From positions 1 through 64,000 of the forward strand of contig JAEWQX010000247.1 of NCBI GenBank assembly GCA_023399035.1: a stretch of DNA of 64,000 bases, written 5' to 3'. The translations under genes and the position numbers were made by a program. The notes under the pieces were generated by a model. That model ran no database searches. It was not told the DNA's origin and saw only the letters and a list, made by a program, of their open reading frames with translations. Below, piece by piece: positions 34,201 through 43,926 of the stretch (positions within the stretch are counted from its first letter, which is position 1; each line of letters opens with the position of its first letter). The stretch is from Bacillota bacterium (lineage in GTDB: Bacteria > Bacillota > Clostridia > Clostridiales > Clostridiaceae).

Positions 34201-35022
34201 ATGAAGAATAATCAAGAGCTTGAAAATATTTCTAAGCTAATCAGAAGAGACATAATTACTATGCTTACAGAATCAGCATCAGGTCATCCAGGTGGATCAC
34301 TATCAATAGCGGACATAATGTCAGTTTTATTTTTTGATGAAATGAACATAGATCCAAAAGATCCTAAAAATCCAGATAGAGATAGATTTGTTTTATCTAA
34401 GGGACATGCTGCACCGGCATTATATAGTGCTTTAGCAAGAAGAGGATACTTAGAAGTAGAAGAATTAAATACATTAAGAAAAATTGATTCAAGATTACAA
34501 GGACATCCTAACATGAATGACCTTCCAGGAATAGATATGTCTACTGGGTCATTAGGTCAGGGTATATCTGCAGCTGTAGGTATGGCTTTAGCTGGAAAGT
34601 TAGATAAAAAGGATTATAGAGTGTTTACAATATTAGGTGATGGAGAGCTTGAAGAAGGTCAGGTTTGGGAAGCTTCAATGTCAGCTGCTCACTATAAATT
34701 AGATAATTTAACTGCTTTTGTAGATAATAATGGATTACAAATAGACGGTAATATAGAAGATGTAATGAACCCAGGTCCTATAGATAAAAAGTTTGAAGCA
34801 TTTGGTTGGAATGTTTTAAAGATTAACGGACATGATTTTGATGAAATAAAAGATGCTATAAAGAAAGCAAAGGAAACAAAGGGTCAGCCAACAGTTATAG
34901 TATGCAGCACTGTAAAAGGAAAAGGTGTTTCATTTATGGAAAACGAAGCAGGATGGCACGGAAATGCTCCTAGTAAGGAACAATGCGAGCAAGCACTTAA
35001 GGAAATTGGAGGGGAAAACTAA
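34201..35022 (+). CDS. Transketolase, N-terminal subunit
   Basis: This is the thiamine-diphosphate half of a split transketolase, 273 residues. It has SGHPGGSLSIADI (about 24-36) and the cofactor motif GDGELEEGQVWEA. Transketolase moves two-carbon units between sugar phosphates in the pentose phosphate pathway. The ATG at 34201 has GGGGG upstream. The 20-codon extension to 34141 lacks a site. The stop overlaps the start of the C-terminal subunit (TAATG), so the two chains are translated together. Confidence 0.93.
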   Translation: MKNNQELENISKLIRRDIITMLTESASGHPGGSLSIADIMSVLFFDEMNIDPKDPKNPDRDRFVLSKGHAAPALYSALARRGYLEVEELNTLRKIDSRLQGHPNMNDLPGIDMSTGSLGQGISAAVGMALAGKLDKKDYRVFTILGDGELEEGQVWEASMSAAHYKLDNLTAFVDNNGLQIDGNIEDVMNPGPIDKKFEAFGWNVLKINGHDFDEIKDAIKKAKETKGQPTVIVCSTVKGKGVSFMENEAGWHGNAPSKEQCEQALKEIGGEN

Positions 35023-35966
35023 TGGGAAATAAAATAGCAACTAGAGAGGCTTATGGTAAAGCGTTAGTAAAACTTTCAAATATGAATGATAAGGTTGTTG
35101 TATTAGATGCAGACCTTTCAAAATCAACTAAGACAGCTGAATTTAAATCTGCTGCTCCTGAAAGATTTATCAATATGGGGATTGCAGAATCAAATATGAT
35201 AGGGGTTGCAGCAGGTCTTGCAACTTGTGGAAAGATACCATTTGCAAGTTCATTTGCAATGTTTGCAGCAGGAAGAGCTTTTGAGCAAATTAGAAACTCA
35301 ATATGTTATCCAAAATTAAATGTTAAAATCTGTGCGACACATGCAGGATTAACTGTTGGTGAAGATGGAGCAACTCATCAGTCTGTAGAAGATATTTCAT
35401 TAATGAGATCTATTCCTAACATGGTAGTTATAAACCCAGCTGATTCGGTAGAAACAGAAGCAGCTATTTTAGCAGCAGCAGAGTATCAAGGTCCTTGCTA
35501 CGTAAGATTAGGAAGATTAGCCGTTGATACTATAAATGATGAAGCAAGCTACAAGTTTGAAATAGGAAAAGGTATCACATTAGCAGACGGAAATGATGTA
35601 ACAATAGCTGCTACTGGAATGATGGTTCAATTAGCATTACAAGCCAAAGAAGAGTTGTCAAAAGAAGGTATAAATGCTAGAATAATAAATATACACACAA
35701 TAAAACCAATAGATAGTGATCTATTAGTTAAAGCTGCAAAGGAAACAGGTGCTATAGTTACTGCTGAAGAACACAGCATAATCGGAGGATTAGGAAGTGC
35801 TGTTTCAGAAGTTGTGACAGAAGAGTGTCCAGTTCCAGTTGTTAAGGTTGGTATTAAAGATACATTTGGTGAAAGTGGTAAACCAGATCAATTATTAGAA
35901 AAGTATGGTTTAACTGTTGAAGCCATTGTAAATAGTGCAAAGAGAGCTATATCATTAAAGAAATAA
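35022..35966 (+). CDS. Transketolase, C-terminal subunit
   Basis: This 314-residue partner has the pyrimidine-binding (RYINMGIAESNMIGVAAGLA-like) and C-terminal transketolase domains. The catalytic Glu lies in the MGIAESNM stretch. Split transketolases are widespread in clostridia and archaea and assemble as an alpha2-beta2 enzyme. TTGGAGGGGAAAACT before the ATG provides the ribosome-binding site. It is followed by a strong terminator. Confidence 0.93.
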   Translation: MGNKIATREAYGKALVKLSNMNDKVVVLDADLSKSTKTAEFKSAAPERFINMGIAESNMIGVAAGLATCGKIPFASSFAMFAAGRAFEQIRNSICYPKLNVKICATHAGLTVGEDGATHQSVEDISLMRSIPNMVVINPADSVETEAAILAAAEYQGPCYVRLGRLAVDTINDEASYKFEIGKGITLADGNDVTIAATGMMVQLALQAKEELSKEGINARIINIHTIKPIDSDLLVKAAKETGAIVTAEEHSIIGGLGSAVSEVVTEECPVPVVKVGIKDTFGESGKPDQLLEKYGLTVEAIVNSAKRAISLKK

Positions 35967-35988
35967 TATATGCTTCGATTATATATAT

Positions 35989-36033
35989 AACTACAGAGTA
36001 TAGAATCGTTATGATTCTACTCTGTAGTTTTTT
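35989..36033 (+). terminator. Terminator after the transketolase pair
   Basis: AACTACAGAG (35989-35998) pairs with CTCTGTAGTT (36020-36029), with an inner TAGAATC/GATTCTA stem, followed by TTTTTT. Confidence 0.9.
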
Positions 36034-36122
36034 GTATTATTAAGATTAAAAATTTCCTTTGTATAAGAAAACTTTAATTAAGAACACTATAAATAAGAAT
36101 ATGCATAAGAGAGGAAGATAAA

Positions 36123-36977
36123 ATGAAGAGAAAAGATTTTAAAAGTTATCTAATAATTACTTTTGGTATTATTTTAGTAGCCATTTCAGTAGAGTATTTT
36201 TTTGCTCCTAATAATTTAGCAGCTGGAGGAGTTACAGGAGCTGCAATTGTAGTAAATGCTATATTTCCTAAGTTATCAGTAGGATTATTGACTCTTATTA
36301 TGAATGTAGCTTTATTTGCCGTAGCATTTATGTTTATAGACGGAAATTTTGGTGTAAAAACAATTTATGCCAGTTTAGGGTTGTCGGTAATATTGTGGGC
36401 TATTGAAAAAATGCTTAATCCTGTAGCTATAACAAATGATGTCATGATGGCAACTATTTTTGGAACTATAATTTCAGCAATAGGTATGGCGTTTGTTTTT
36501 AATGAAAATGCCTCAACAGGTGGTACTGACATACTTGCTAAGATATTAAATAAGTTTTTCCACTTAGATATTGGAAAATCCCTTCTTGTAGTTGATTTTG
36601 TAATAACATTTGCAAGTGCACTTGTATTTGGAATAGATCTAGGATTATATGCTATATTAAGTGTTATTTTATTAGGTATACTTGTAGACAGATTTATTGA
36701 AGGATTTAATGCATGTAAAAGTATTTTCATAATCAGTGAGAAAAATAAAGAAATCAGTCAATTTGTAATGAATGAACTCGATAGAGGATGTACTTTCTTA
36801 AAAGGAGAAGGTGCTTACACTAATAATGAAACTAAGGTGCTTTATGCAGTAGTAAGCAGAAATCAGTTTATAAAGCTTAAAAATTATATAAAGAAGATTG
36901 ATCATAAAGCTTTTATTGCAGTTGGAGAAGTACACGAAGTTTTAGGTGAAGGTTTTAAGGACATTAAACAGGACTAA
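36123..36977 (+). CDS. YitT family membrane protein
   Basis: This 284-residue protein has five to six N-terminal membrane segments (about 10-190) and a C-terminal DUF2179 domain (about 210-280, GCTFLKGEGAYTNNETKVLYAVVSR). The family is widespread in Firmicutes and of unknown function. AGAGGAAGATAAA precedes the start. It stands alone before ftsEX. Confidence 0.88.
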   Translation: MKRKDFKSYLIITFGIILVAISVEYFFAPNNLAAGGVTGAAIVVNAIFPKLSVGLLTLIMNVALFAVAFMFIDGNFGVKTIYASLGLSVILWAIEKMLNPVAITNDVMMATIFGTIISAIGMAFVFNENASTGGTDILAKILNKFFHLDIGKSLLVVDFVITFASALVFGIDLGLYAILSVILLGILVDRFIEGFNACKSIFIISEKNKEISQFVMNELDRGCTFLKGEGAYTNNETKVLYAVVSRNQFIKLKNYIKKIDHKAFIAVGEVHEVLGEGFKDIKQD

Positions 36978-37184
36978 TAACAAAAAATGGGTTATATTGG
37001 GAAAATTTATACTTTAGAACACAAAAAACAATAAATTTTAAGAAGATAATTGTAAAAAAATTACGAGAAGAAATATATATTTAATAAAATTGTATAACAT
37101 TTGAAACTATTCTTATGTTATAATTGATTTTGTAGGTTTTGCAATAAATTGCAAGATATACAGATTAAGAAGGAGTGTTCGAGT

Positions 37185-37871
37185 ATGATTGAATTTAGAG
37201 GAGTATCTAAGATATATGATAAGAATGTAAAAGCATTATCAGATGTTAATGTTGAAATAGAAGCTGGTGAATTTGTATTCTTAGTTGGTCCCAGTGGATC
37301 AGGGAAGTCTACGTTTATAAAGATGTTGTTGAAAGAAGTAGAACCTACTAATGGTAAAGTAATCGTTGCAGATAAAGATTTATCTAAGATTACTAGAAAG
37401 CAGGTTCCTTATTATAGAAGAAAAATTGGTATGGTGTTTCAGGATTTTAGATTAATACCAAACCTTAATGTATATGAAAATGTCGCTTTTGCAATGAGAG
37501 TTGTTGAAGCATCGCCAAAAGAAATAAGAAGAAGAGTTCCAATGGTTCTTTCACTAGTTGGATTATCTCATAAATATAAGATGTTTCCTAATGAATTATC
37601 AGGTGGAGAGCAGCAGAGAGTTTCACTTGCAAGAGCATTAGTTAACAATCCATCAGTGTTAATTGCGGACGAACCTACAGGTAACCTTGATCCAGATACA
37701 GCAATGGAAATCATGGAATTACTTGATGATATAAATAAATCTGGGACTACCATTTTAATGGCTACTCATGCTAAGGAAATAGTTGACTATATGAAGAAGA
37801 GAGTTATAGCTATTGAAAAGGGAGAAATAGTCAGAGACGAAAAGAGAGGTAAGTACGAAGATGAAAATTAA
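37185..37871 (+). CDS. ftsE: Cell division ATP-binding protein FtsE
   Basis: This is the 228-residue ABC ATPase of the FtsEX complex, which signals across the membrane to cell-wall hydrolases during division, elongation or sporulation. Walker A is GPSGSGKST (35-43), the signature is LSGGEQQR (about 139-146), and Walker B is VLIADEPTGNLD. The ATG at 37185 has AAGGAG upstream; an extension to 37149 is unlikely. It overlaps ftsX by 11 bases. Confidence 0.96.
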   Translation: MIEFRGVSKIYDKNVKALSDVNVEIEAGEFVFLVGPSGSGKSTFIKMLLKEVEPTNGKVIVADKDLSKITRKQVPYYRRKIGMVFQDFRLIPNLNVYENVAFAMRVVEASPKEIRRRVPMVLSLVGLSHKYKMFPNELSGGEQQRVSLARALVNNPSVLIADEPTGNLDPDTAMEIMELLDDINKSGTTILMATHAKEIVDYMKKRVIAIEKGEIVRDEKRGKYEDEN

Positions 37872-38751
37872 TACTATAACCTATTATATTAAGGATGCTT
37901 TTGTAAGTTTAAAGAGAAACAAAACAATAAGTATAGCATCTATAATCACAGTTCTTATAACATTTTTTGTTCTTGGAATATTTATGCTTGTTGCAACTAA
38001 TATCAATCAGGGAATAGACAGTGTTCAAAATAAAGTCGAAATTAAAATCTTCTTAAAAGATGATATTAAACTTATTGATCAAAGAGAAATAGAAATAAAG
38101 TTAAGAGAAATAGATGGAGTCAAGGATGTTGTATATTCTTCTAAAGAAGATGAATATAGAAACTTCCAGGAAACTACCAATGAAGGAGAAGGTTTATTAA
38201 AGGGATATACTTTTGATAATAATCCATTCCAGGCAGCATTTACAGTAAAGCTTGATGCTCCTGAGTATGCTTCAAATGTAAGTGAAGGAATAAAAGATTT
38301 TGAAGGTGTTGATTCAATTCAAGATCAACAGGAATTAGTAGATAAAGTTGTTGGTATAGTTAAAGGTGTAAAAGTTGTCGGTGGAGTATTATTTGCAATA
38401 TTAGTTGGTGTTTCAATATTCTTAATCATGAATACAACAAAGCTTACTGTTTATTCAAGAAGAAGAGAAGTTGGAATCATGAAATTTGTAGGGGCTACTG
38501 ACTGGTTTATAAGATGGCCGTTTGTTATAGAAGGTATGGTAATTGGTCTTATTGGATCACTGCTTGCATGTATAACGTTATTCTTTGCATATAGGGGTGT
38601 ATTTGTATGGATAGCATCTCAGTTATCATTTGTAAGTATAGTAAATCCGATGTATGTTTTAGGCAGTCTTTTATGGCAGTTTGTAGCTGGCGGAGTTATA
38701 GTTGGTGGAATTGCCAGTATAATTGCTTTAAGAAAATTCTTAATAGTATAA
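37861..38751 (+). CDS. ftsX: Cell division permease FtsX
   Basis: This 296-residue protein has four membrane segments. The first is near residues 20-42, then comes an extracytoplasmic domain (about 45-165) with the FtsX pattern VEIKIFLKDD...IKLREIDGVKDV. Three C-terminal segments follow. It partners FtsE, with which it overlaps. The neighbouring ctp protease and PDZ gene repeat the Bacillus ftsEX-ctpB-minJ order. Confidence 0.95.
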   Translation: MKINTITYYIKDAFVSLKRNKTISIASIITVLITFFVLGIFMLVATNINQGIDSVQNKVEIKIFLKDDIKLIDQREIEIKLREIDGVKDVVYSSKEDEYRNFQETTNEGEGLLKGYTFDNNPFQAAFTVKLDAPEYASNVSEGIKDFEGVDSIQDQQELVDKVVGIVKGVKVVGGVLFAILVGVSIFLIMNTTKLTVYSRRREVGIMKFVGATDWFIRWPFVIEGMVIGLIGSLLACITLFFAYRGVFVWIASQLSFVSIVNPMYVLGSLLWQFVAGGVIVGGIASIIALRKFLIV

Positions 38752-38785
38752 TTTTAATAAAACAGCATAAAATAATTAGTGTTAA

Positions 38786-38821
38786 TGCCTCTATGAAAAA
38801 TATGTTTTTTCATAGAGGTTT
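38786..38821 (+). terminator. Hairpin terminator after ftsX
   Basis: CCTCTATGAAAAA (38788-38800) pairs with TTTTTCATAGAGG (38806-38818). A short TTT follows. Confidence 0.65.
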
Positions 38822-38893
38822 ACATAGTAATTAGAGTAATTTATTATGATTTTTATGTATATTTTATATACATGTGGAAGGAAGTTTTTATGA

Positions 38894-40159
38894 ATGAAGA
38901 AGTCTAGAAAATGCATGTTTGCAGCGGGTAATAAAAGAACTTCGAAAAAATCAATAATATTAACATCATCATTTATGATATTTATAAGCATTGTTTCCAT
39001 AATATTTGGGAATTACATCGCTACTAAGGGATTATTTTTAATCAAAACATCAGAAAACGTTAAGAGCACTGCTTCACAGTTAAATGATGCAAGCAAATAT
39101 TCAGCATTATTTACTGTAAGGGATACCTTGATTGAAAAATATGATGGTGAAATAGACGATAATGCATTGCTCGAAGGAGCAATAAAAGGAATGACTAGTG
39201 CATTAAATGATCCATATACTGTGTTTCTTAACAATGATGAATTTGAAAAGCTTATGAAGCAGACAAATGGTTCAATGACAGGGATCGGTGTTAACGTTGC
39301 AAGTCTGGATAACAAAATAGTTATTTTATCACCTATAAAGGGTTCACCAGCTGAGCAGGCAGGTATACAGAATAATGATGTAATAGAAAAAATAAATGAT
39401 GTAGAATATACTGGAGATCAGCTTAGCGAAGCTATAGAGGTTATTTCAAGTGCTGAAGGCAGTGAGTTGAAATTTACAATTGAAAGAAACGGCAGTGAGC
39501 CATTTGATGTTATGATAACTCCACAGGAAGTTAAGCTAAGCGTAATAGAAGGCGAAATGCTTGATTCATATACTGGCTATATAAGAATCACATCGTTCAT
39601 GAATGAAAATACTACAGAGGATTTTAAGAATGAAATTGAAGAACTTAAAGGTCAGGGAATGAAAGGGCTTATAGTTGACCTCAGAGATAACCCAGGAGGA
39701 CTTTTAAGCGAGGCTGTTGGCGTTGCATCTCAGTTTATTCCTAAAGATAGTATAGTAACATATACTGTTGATAAATATGATAATAGAAATGAGTCATTAT
39801 CCGTAGGAGGAATAGCAGAAGGTATGCCTTTAGTTATTCTTGTAAATGAAGATAGCGCAAGTGCATCTGAAGTTGTAACAGGTGCATTGAGAGATTATAA
39901 AGCAGCAACAATAGTAGGCAATACTACTTTTGGTAAAGGAATAGTACAGCAGACTTTAAGGTTCAATAATGATATTGGAGGATTAAAGGTAACAATATCA
40001 AAGTATTATACACCAAATGGAGAAAATATTCATAAGATTGGTATCACTCCTGATGTTGAAGTTTCTACTGAAAATAAACTTGATAGTCAGCAGTATAATA
40101 GAAATGAAGATGAGCAGTTAAAGGCTGCAATAAGTGAATTGAATAAAAAAATAAGTTAA
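38894..40159 (+). CDS. S41 family C-terminal processing peptidase (CtpA/CtpB-like)
   Basis: This is a 421-residue secreted or membrane-anchored serine protease. It has one N-terminal membrane segment (about 22-44), a PDZ domain (about 110-190) and the S41 catalytic domain. The catalytic serine lies in SASASE (321-326), and the lysine is K348 in GNTTFGKG. In Bacillus the ctpB product, at the same position after ftsEX, cleaves SpoIVFA during sporulation. That role here is inferred from gene order. GGAAGGAAG supports the start at 38894. Confidence 0.93.
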   Translation: MKKSRKCMFAAGNKRTSKKSIILTSSFMIFISIVSIIFGNYIATKGLFLIKTSENVKSTASQLNDASKYSALFTVRDTLIEKYDGEIDDNALLEGAIKGMTSALNDPYTVFLNNDEFEKLMKQTNGSMTGIGVNVASLDNKIVILSPIKGSPAEQAGIQNNDVIEKINDVEYTGDQLSEAIEVISSAEGSELKFTIERNGSEPFDVMITPQEVKLSVIEGEMLDSYTGYIRITSFMNENTTEDFKNEIEELKGQGMKGLIVDLRDNPGGLLSEAVGVASQFIPKDSIVTYTVDKYDNRNESLSVGGIAEGMPLVILVNEDSASASEVVTGALRDYKAATIVGNTTFGKGIVQQTLRFNNDIGGLKVTISKYYTPNGENIHKIGITPDVEVSTENKLDSQQYNRNEDEQLKAAISELNKKIS

Positions 40160-40178
40160 TGAAAAGGGGAATTATTGT

Positions 40179-41483
40179 ATGAACATAGTTTTATCTACAT
40201 TAAGGAGTATATGTGGTGCAATATTATTCCCCCCATCTATATTTATACTATTAATTCTGCTTCTTGTTCTTTATTTTAAGAATAAAAAGAGAGCAGCAAT
40301 GCAGAAAATTATGGTAGGAGGTAGTGTAGAATCAGCAGTTGAACTTACACTATCTCAATTTGTTTTTGGCGTATTTGGGGGGATCATTGGCAGTATAATT
40401 TTAAACTTATGTGGTGTTGTATTTAATGAAAATTGTAGAATAGAAGTATTATTTCTTACCTCTATAATATTGATGGCTATAAAGCCGTCATTTGTATGTT
40501 TTTCATATTCAGCTTCTGTTTTAGGTTTAATAAGCATTATATTAAAGATGATAGCAATGATTATACCTAATGCAGATTATACATTTATTTTTAATTTGGA
40601 CATACTTTGCATAATGATATTTGTAGGTGTAATGCATGTTGTTGAAGGAATATTGGTATTTTTAGATGGGCATAGGGGAGCATTTCCTATTCTTATCAAA
40701 AGGAACGATGAAGTTATTGGAGGATATTCATTAAAAAGGTATTGGATTATTCCGGTAGCTATAATGATTATAGGCAATATGGGAAGTCCTTATGGAGATT
40801 ACAATAACATACCATTGTCAGAGATTCCATCTTATTGGTCTACGTTCAAATCTCAGGAACAGATTAATATATTGAAGACAGCATTTTTATCTTTATTTTC
40901 TTTTTATGCTGTTTCAGGCTATTCATCAGTTACATATACAAGGTCAAAGAGAGAAAAGGCTGTATCATCAGGAATCTACATTTTTTCTTATGGAATACTT
41001 CTTATTCTTGCAGCACAGATAGCAAGAATAGGTATTTCCGGGGAAATATTTGTCGTGATTTTTGCACCAGTGGCTCATGAGTTAATGCTTAAGCTTCAGA
41101 GAATGAGCGAAATGAAAAGACAGCCTAAATTCATAAGCGATAAAAATGGTCTTGTAGTTTTGGAAGTAGGAAATGATTCAAGACTAAGGGAATTCAATAT
41201 AGGCGTGAATAGTAAAATAATATCTGTTAATGATGAATATATAGAATGTGAAAAGGATATTTATACTATCTTAAAAAAAAATCTGCACAAAGCTGTAATC
41301 AAGATAAAAGATTGTGATGGTGTTATAAAAGATATTGATTATGTGCATGATAATAACAGACTTGGAGTTTTACTAGTACCATTACCTAAAGAAGAAAATC
41401 ATAATTATAATAAAGAGACGGTTTCTAAAAGTTTTAAAGATGTATTAATGGATGTTAACGGCGATAAAACTCATAAGGAATAA
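40179..41483 (+). CDS. Polytopic membrane protein with C-terminal PDZ-like domain (MinJ-like)
   Basis: This 434-residue protein has about eight to nine membrane segments (to roughly residue 310) and a C-terminal cytoplasmic PDZ-like part (about 320-410, GLVVLEVGNDSRLREFNIGVNSKIISVNDEYI). MinJ/SwrAB of Bacillus has the same layout and lies at the same place, between ctpB and uvrB. MinJ links MinD to DivIVA at cell poles. Sequence identity is not obvious by eye, so the call rests on topology and synteny. AAAAGGGGAATT lies upstream of the ATG. Confidence 0.7.
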   Translation: MNIVLSTLRSICGAILFPPSIFILLILLLVLYFKNKKRAAMQKIMVGGSVESAVELTLSQFVFGVFGGIIGSIILNLCGVVFNENCRIEVLFLTSIILMAIKPSFVCFSYSASVLGLISIILKMIAMIIPNADYTFIFNLDILCIMIFVGVMHVVEGILVFLDGHRGAFPILIKRNDEVIGGYSLKRYWIIPVAIMIIGNMGSPYGDYNNIPLSEIPSYWSTFKSQEQINILKTAFLSLFSFYAVSGYSSVTYTRSKREKAVSSGIYIFSYGILLILAAQIARIGISGEIFVVIFAPVAHELMLKLQRMSEMKRQPKFISDKNGLVVLEVGNDSRLREFNIGVNSKIISVNDEYIECEKDIYTILKKNLHKAVIKIKDCDGVIKDIDYVHDNNRLGVLLVPLPKEENHNYNKETVSKSFKDVLMDVNGDKTHKE

Positions 41484-41491
41484 GCGTTTAT

Positions 41492-41528
41492 AAATTCAAG
41501 CAGTTATCTGAAATTGCTTGAATTTTTT
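41492..41528 (+). terminator. Terminator after the PDZ protein gene
   Basis: AAATTCAAGCA (41492-41502) pairs with TGCTTGAATTT (41515-41525) and continues into a T-run. Confidence 0.85.
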
Positions 41529-41570
41529 GTACATAATAATAGATTTAATGGTTATAGATATTTATCAAAT

Positions 41571-41603
41571 ATGTATTAATTATGTATTAATTATGTATTT
41601 AAT
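41571..41603. repeat. 11-bp tandem repeat, three units
   Basis: ATGTATTAATT occurs at 41571 and 41582, and a variant ATGTATTTAAT at 41593, upstream of the uvrBA promoter. Confidence 0.85.
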
Positions 41604-41685
41604 AGTTATGCAGAAGTTAAATTATATATAAGATATGATTGAGATTATCTTATATGAGTATAATTAGAATATATACAATAATTTA

Positions 41686-41714
41686 TTGACTTAGGTAATA
41701 AGGAAAAGTAAAAT
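41686..41714 (+). promoter_or_regulatory. uvrBA promoter
   Basis: TTGACT (41686-41691), a 17-nt spacer and TAAAAT (41709-41714) lie directly upstream of the LexA-type box. Confidence 0.7.
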
Positions 41715-41727
41715 AGTAAATATAGTG

Positions 41728-41741
41728 CGAATGTTTGTTCG
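41728..41741 (+). promoter_or_regulatory. LexA/DinR (SOS) box of uvrBA
   Basis: CGAATGTTTGTTCG matches the Gram-positive SOS consensus CGAAC-N4-GTTCG with one mismatch. It sits over the likely transcription start, so LexA would block uvrBA until DNA damage. Confidence 0.75.
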
Positions 41742-41769
41742 AGAAACCTTTCAGACAGGAGGAATTAAA

Positions 41770-43743
41770 GTGGGAGAGTTTAAAATTCATTCAAAATTTA
41801 AGCCTACAGGTGACCAGCCGCAGGCTATAGATAAACTTGTTGATTCGATAAAGGAAAATCACAGAGGTCAGACACTTCTTGGAGTAACTGGGTCGGGTAA
41901 GACATTTACTATGGCAAATATTATAGAGAGGCTACAGAGACCTACAATAATACTTGCTCATAACAAGACACTTGCAGCTCAGTTATGCTCAGAATTTAAG
42001 GAATTTTTCCCAGATAACATAGTTGAATATTTTGTATCTTACTATGATTATTATCAGCCGGAAGCGTATGTGCCACAGACTGATACATTTATAGAAAAGG
42101 ATGCATCTATAAATGATGAAATAGATAAGCTTCGTCACTCTGCTACATCTGCTTTATTTGAGAGACGTGACGTAATAATAGTTGCTTCAGTTTCATGCAT
42201 ATATGGTCTTGGTAATCCAGATGAATATAAAAAGCTTACTTTGAGTCTGAGAACAGGTATGGAAAAGGATCGTAATGAAATAATAAAGAAGCTTGTAGAA
42301 ATTCAATATGAAAGAAATGATATTGATTTTTCAAGAGGAACATTCAGGGTAAGAGGAGATTCATTAGATATAATTCCAGCTTCATATTCAAATAAAGGTA
42401 TAAGAATTGAGTTCTTTGGAGATGAAATAGACAGAATAAGAGAATTTGATGTCCTTACAGGAAGTATAATAGGAGACAGAAATCATGTTGCTATAACACC
42501 TGCATCTCACTTTGCAACATCTAAGGAAACAATAGACAGAGCAATAGGAAAGATAGAAGATGAACTTGAAGAGAGATTAAGAGAGCTTAATTCACAAGAT
42601 AAGCTTCTTGAAGCACAAAGATTAAGACAGAGAACAAATTATGATATTGAAATGATAAAGGAAATGGGTTATTGCAGCGGAATAGAAAACTATTCAAGGA
42701 TTCTTGATGGAAGGGATTGCGGAACACCTCCCAAAACTCTTTTAGATTACTTCCCAGAAGATTTTTTAATGTTTATAGATGAGAGCCACGTAACACTTCC
42801 ACAGGTAAGAGCAATGTATGCAGGCGACAGATCAAGAAAGAACACTCTTGTAGATTATGGATTCAGGCTTCCATGTGCATTTGATAACAGACCATTGAAA
42901 TTTGAGGAGTTTGAAAAGAAGATAAATCAGGTTGTATTTGTAAGTGCAACACCGTCGCAGTATGAACTTGATCATTCTGATGAAATTGCAGAACAGATAA
43001 TAAGACCTACAGGACTTCTTGATCCTGAAATAGTTATAAGGCCTGTAAAAGGACAGATTGATGATTTATATGGAGAAATAAATAAGACAGCAGAGCGTGG
43101 TTTTAGAACATTAGTAACAACACTTACAAAGCGTATGGCAGAAGATCTTACGAAGTATCTTACTGAACTTGGAGTTAAGACTACATATATGCATTCAGAA
43201 ATAGATACTATAGAAAGAATGAAGATAATAAAGGATTTAAGAAATGGAGAATATGATGTTCTTGTTGGAATAAATCTTTTAAGAGAAGGTCTTGATATAC
43301 CTGAAGTTGCTCTTGTTGCAATTCTTGATGCAGATAAGGAAGGATTTTTAAGATCTGAAACATCATTGATTCAGACAATAGGAAGAGCTGCCAGAAATTC
43401 AGAGAGCAGAGTTATAATGTATGCAGATAATATAACGAAATCAATGGATAAGGCAATAAAGGAAACTGAAAGAAGAAGAGAAATTCAAAAGAAATATAAT
43501 GAAGAACATGGAATAACTCCTACTACAATAATCAAGGAAGTAAGGGATGTTATAGAAGCTACTAAAGTGGCAGAAGAAAGTGCAGAATATAAGACTGATG
43601 AAAACAAGAAGCTTACTAAGAAGGAAAGAGATAAGCTTATTAAAGAATATACAGATGAAATGATGCTTGCAGCTAAGAACTTACAGTTCGAGAGAGCAGC
43701 GGAACTTAGAGACATCATTAATGAGTTAAAAGTTAATAAGTAA
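41770..43743 (+). CDS. uvrB: Excinuclease ABC subunit B
   Basis: UvrB verifies damage and recruits UvrC in nucleotide excision repair. The 657-residue protein has Walker [10 protein letters not shown] (about 36-44), the beta-hairpin region [20 protein letters not shown] at motif II, and a C-terminal UVR motif ([18 protein letters not shown]). The start is a GTG at 41770, with AGGAGG seven bases upstream. An ATG at 41725 would begin before the SOS box and was rejected. uvrA follows in the same direction. Confidence 0.96.
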   Translation: MGEFKIHSKFKPTGDQPQAIDKLVDSIKENHRGQTLLGVTGSGKTFTMANIIERLQRPTIILAHNKTLAAQLCSEFKEFFPDNIVEYFVSYYDYYQPEAYVPQTDTFIEKDASINDEIDKLRHSATSALFERRDVIIVASVSCIYGLGNPDEYKKLTLSLRTGMEKDRNEIIKKLVEIQYERNDIDFSRGTFRVRGDSLDIIPASYSNKGIRIEFFGDEIDRIREFDVLTGSIIGDRNHVAITPASHFATSKETIDRAIGKIEDELEERLRELNSQDKLLEAQRLRQRTNYDIEMIKEMGYCSGIENYSRILDGRDCGTPPKTLLDYFPEDFLMFIDESHVTLPQVRAMYAGDRSRKNTLVDYGFRLPCAFDNRPLKFEEFEKKINQVVFVSATPSQYELDHSDEIAEQIIRPTGLLDPEIVIRPVKGQIDDLYGEINKTAERGFRTLVTTLTKRMAEDLTKYLTELGVKTTYMHSEIDTIERMKIIKDLRNGEYDVLVGINLLREGLDIPEVALVAILDADKEGFLRSETSLIQTIGRAARNSESRVIMYADNITKSMDKAIKETERRREIQKKYNEEHGITPTTIIKEVRDVIEATKVAEESAEYKTDENKKLTKKERDKLIKEYTDEMMLAAKNLQFERAAELRDIINELKVNK

Positions 43744-43750
43744 TAATTAA

Positions 43751-43908
43751 TAACTGAAGCGTGAAATCTCTATGGGATTTTTAAAAATATATACGAAACT
43801 ATTCTGATGAGATAAAGAGATTTCTTAAAAAACAAACAACAAATAATAATATAAATAGTTAAGAATTAATATAGAAACTCTTACTTCTTACATATTAATT
43901 CTTAACTT
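43751..43908. repeat. Heptamer-repeat element, copy 6, with a 16-bp hairpin before uvrA
   Basis: The core GAAATCTC (43763-43770) is mirrored by GAGATTTC (43817-43824). The right part contains a perfect 16-bp inverted repeat, AGTTAAGAATTAATAT (43857-43872) with ATATTAATTCTTAACT (43892-43907), ending just before the uvrA ribosome-binding site. There is no T-run. Confidence 0.65.
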
Positions 43909-43926
43909 AGATAAGGGGTGTATTTA

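Noticed and set aside
38607..38834. Extra plus-strand frame over the end of ftsX
   Set aside because: It overlaps a clear FtsX C-terminus in another frame and runs through the terminator.
43485..43718. Reverse-strand open frame inside uvrB, and many similar antisense frames inside other genes
   Set aside because: They mirror real coding sequence, have no ribosome-binding site, and give low-complexity Ser/Leu/Ile-rich products.
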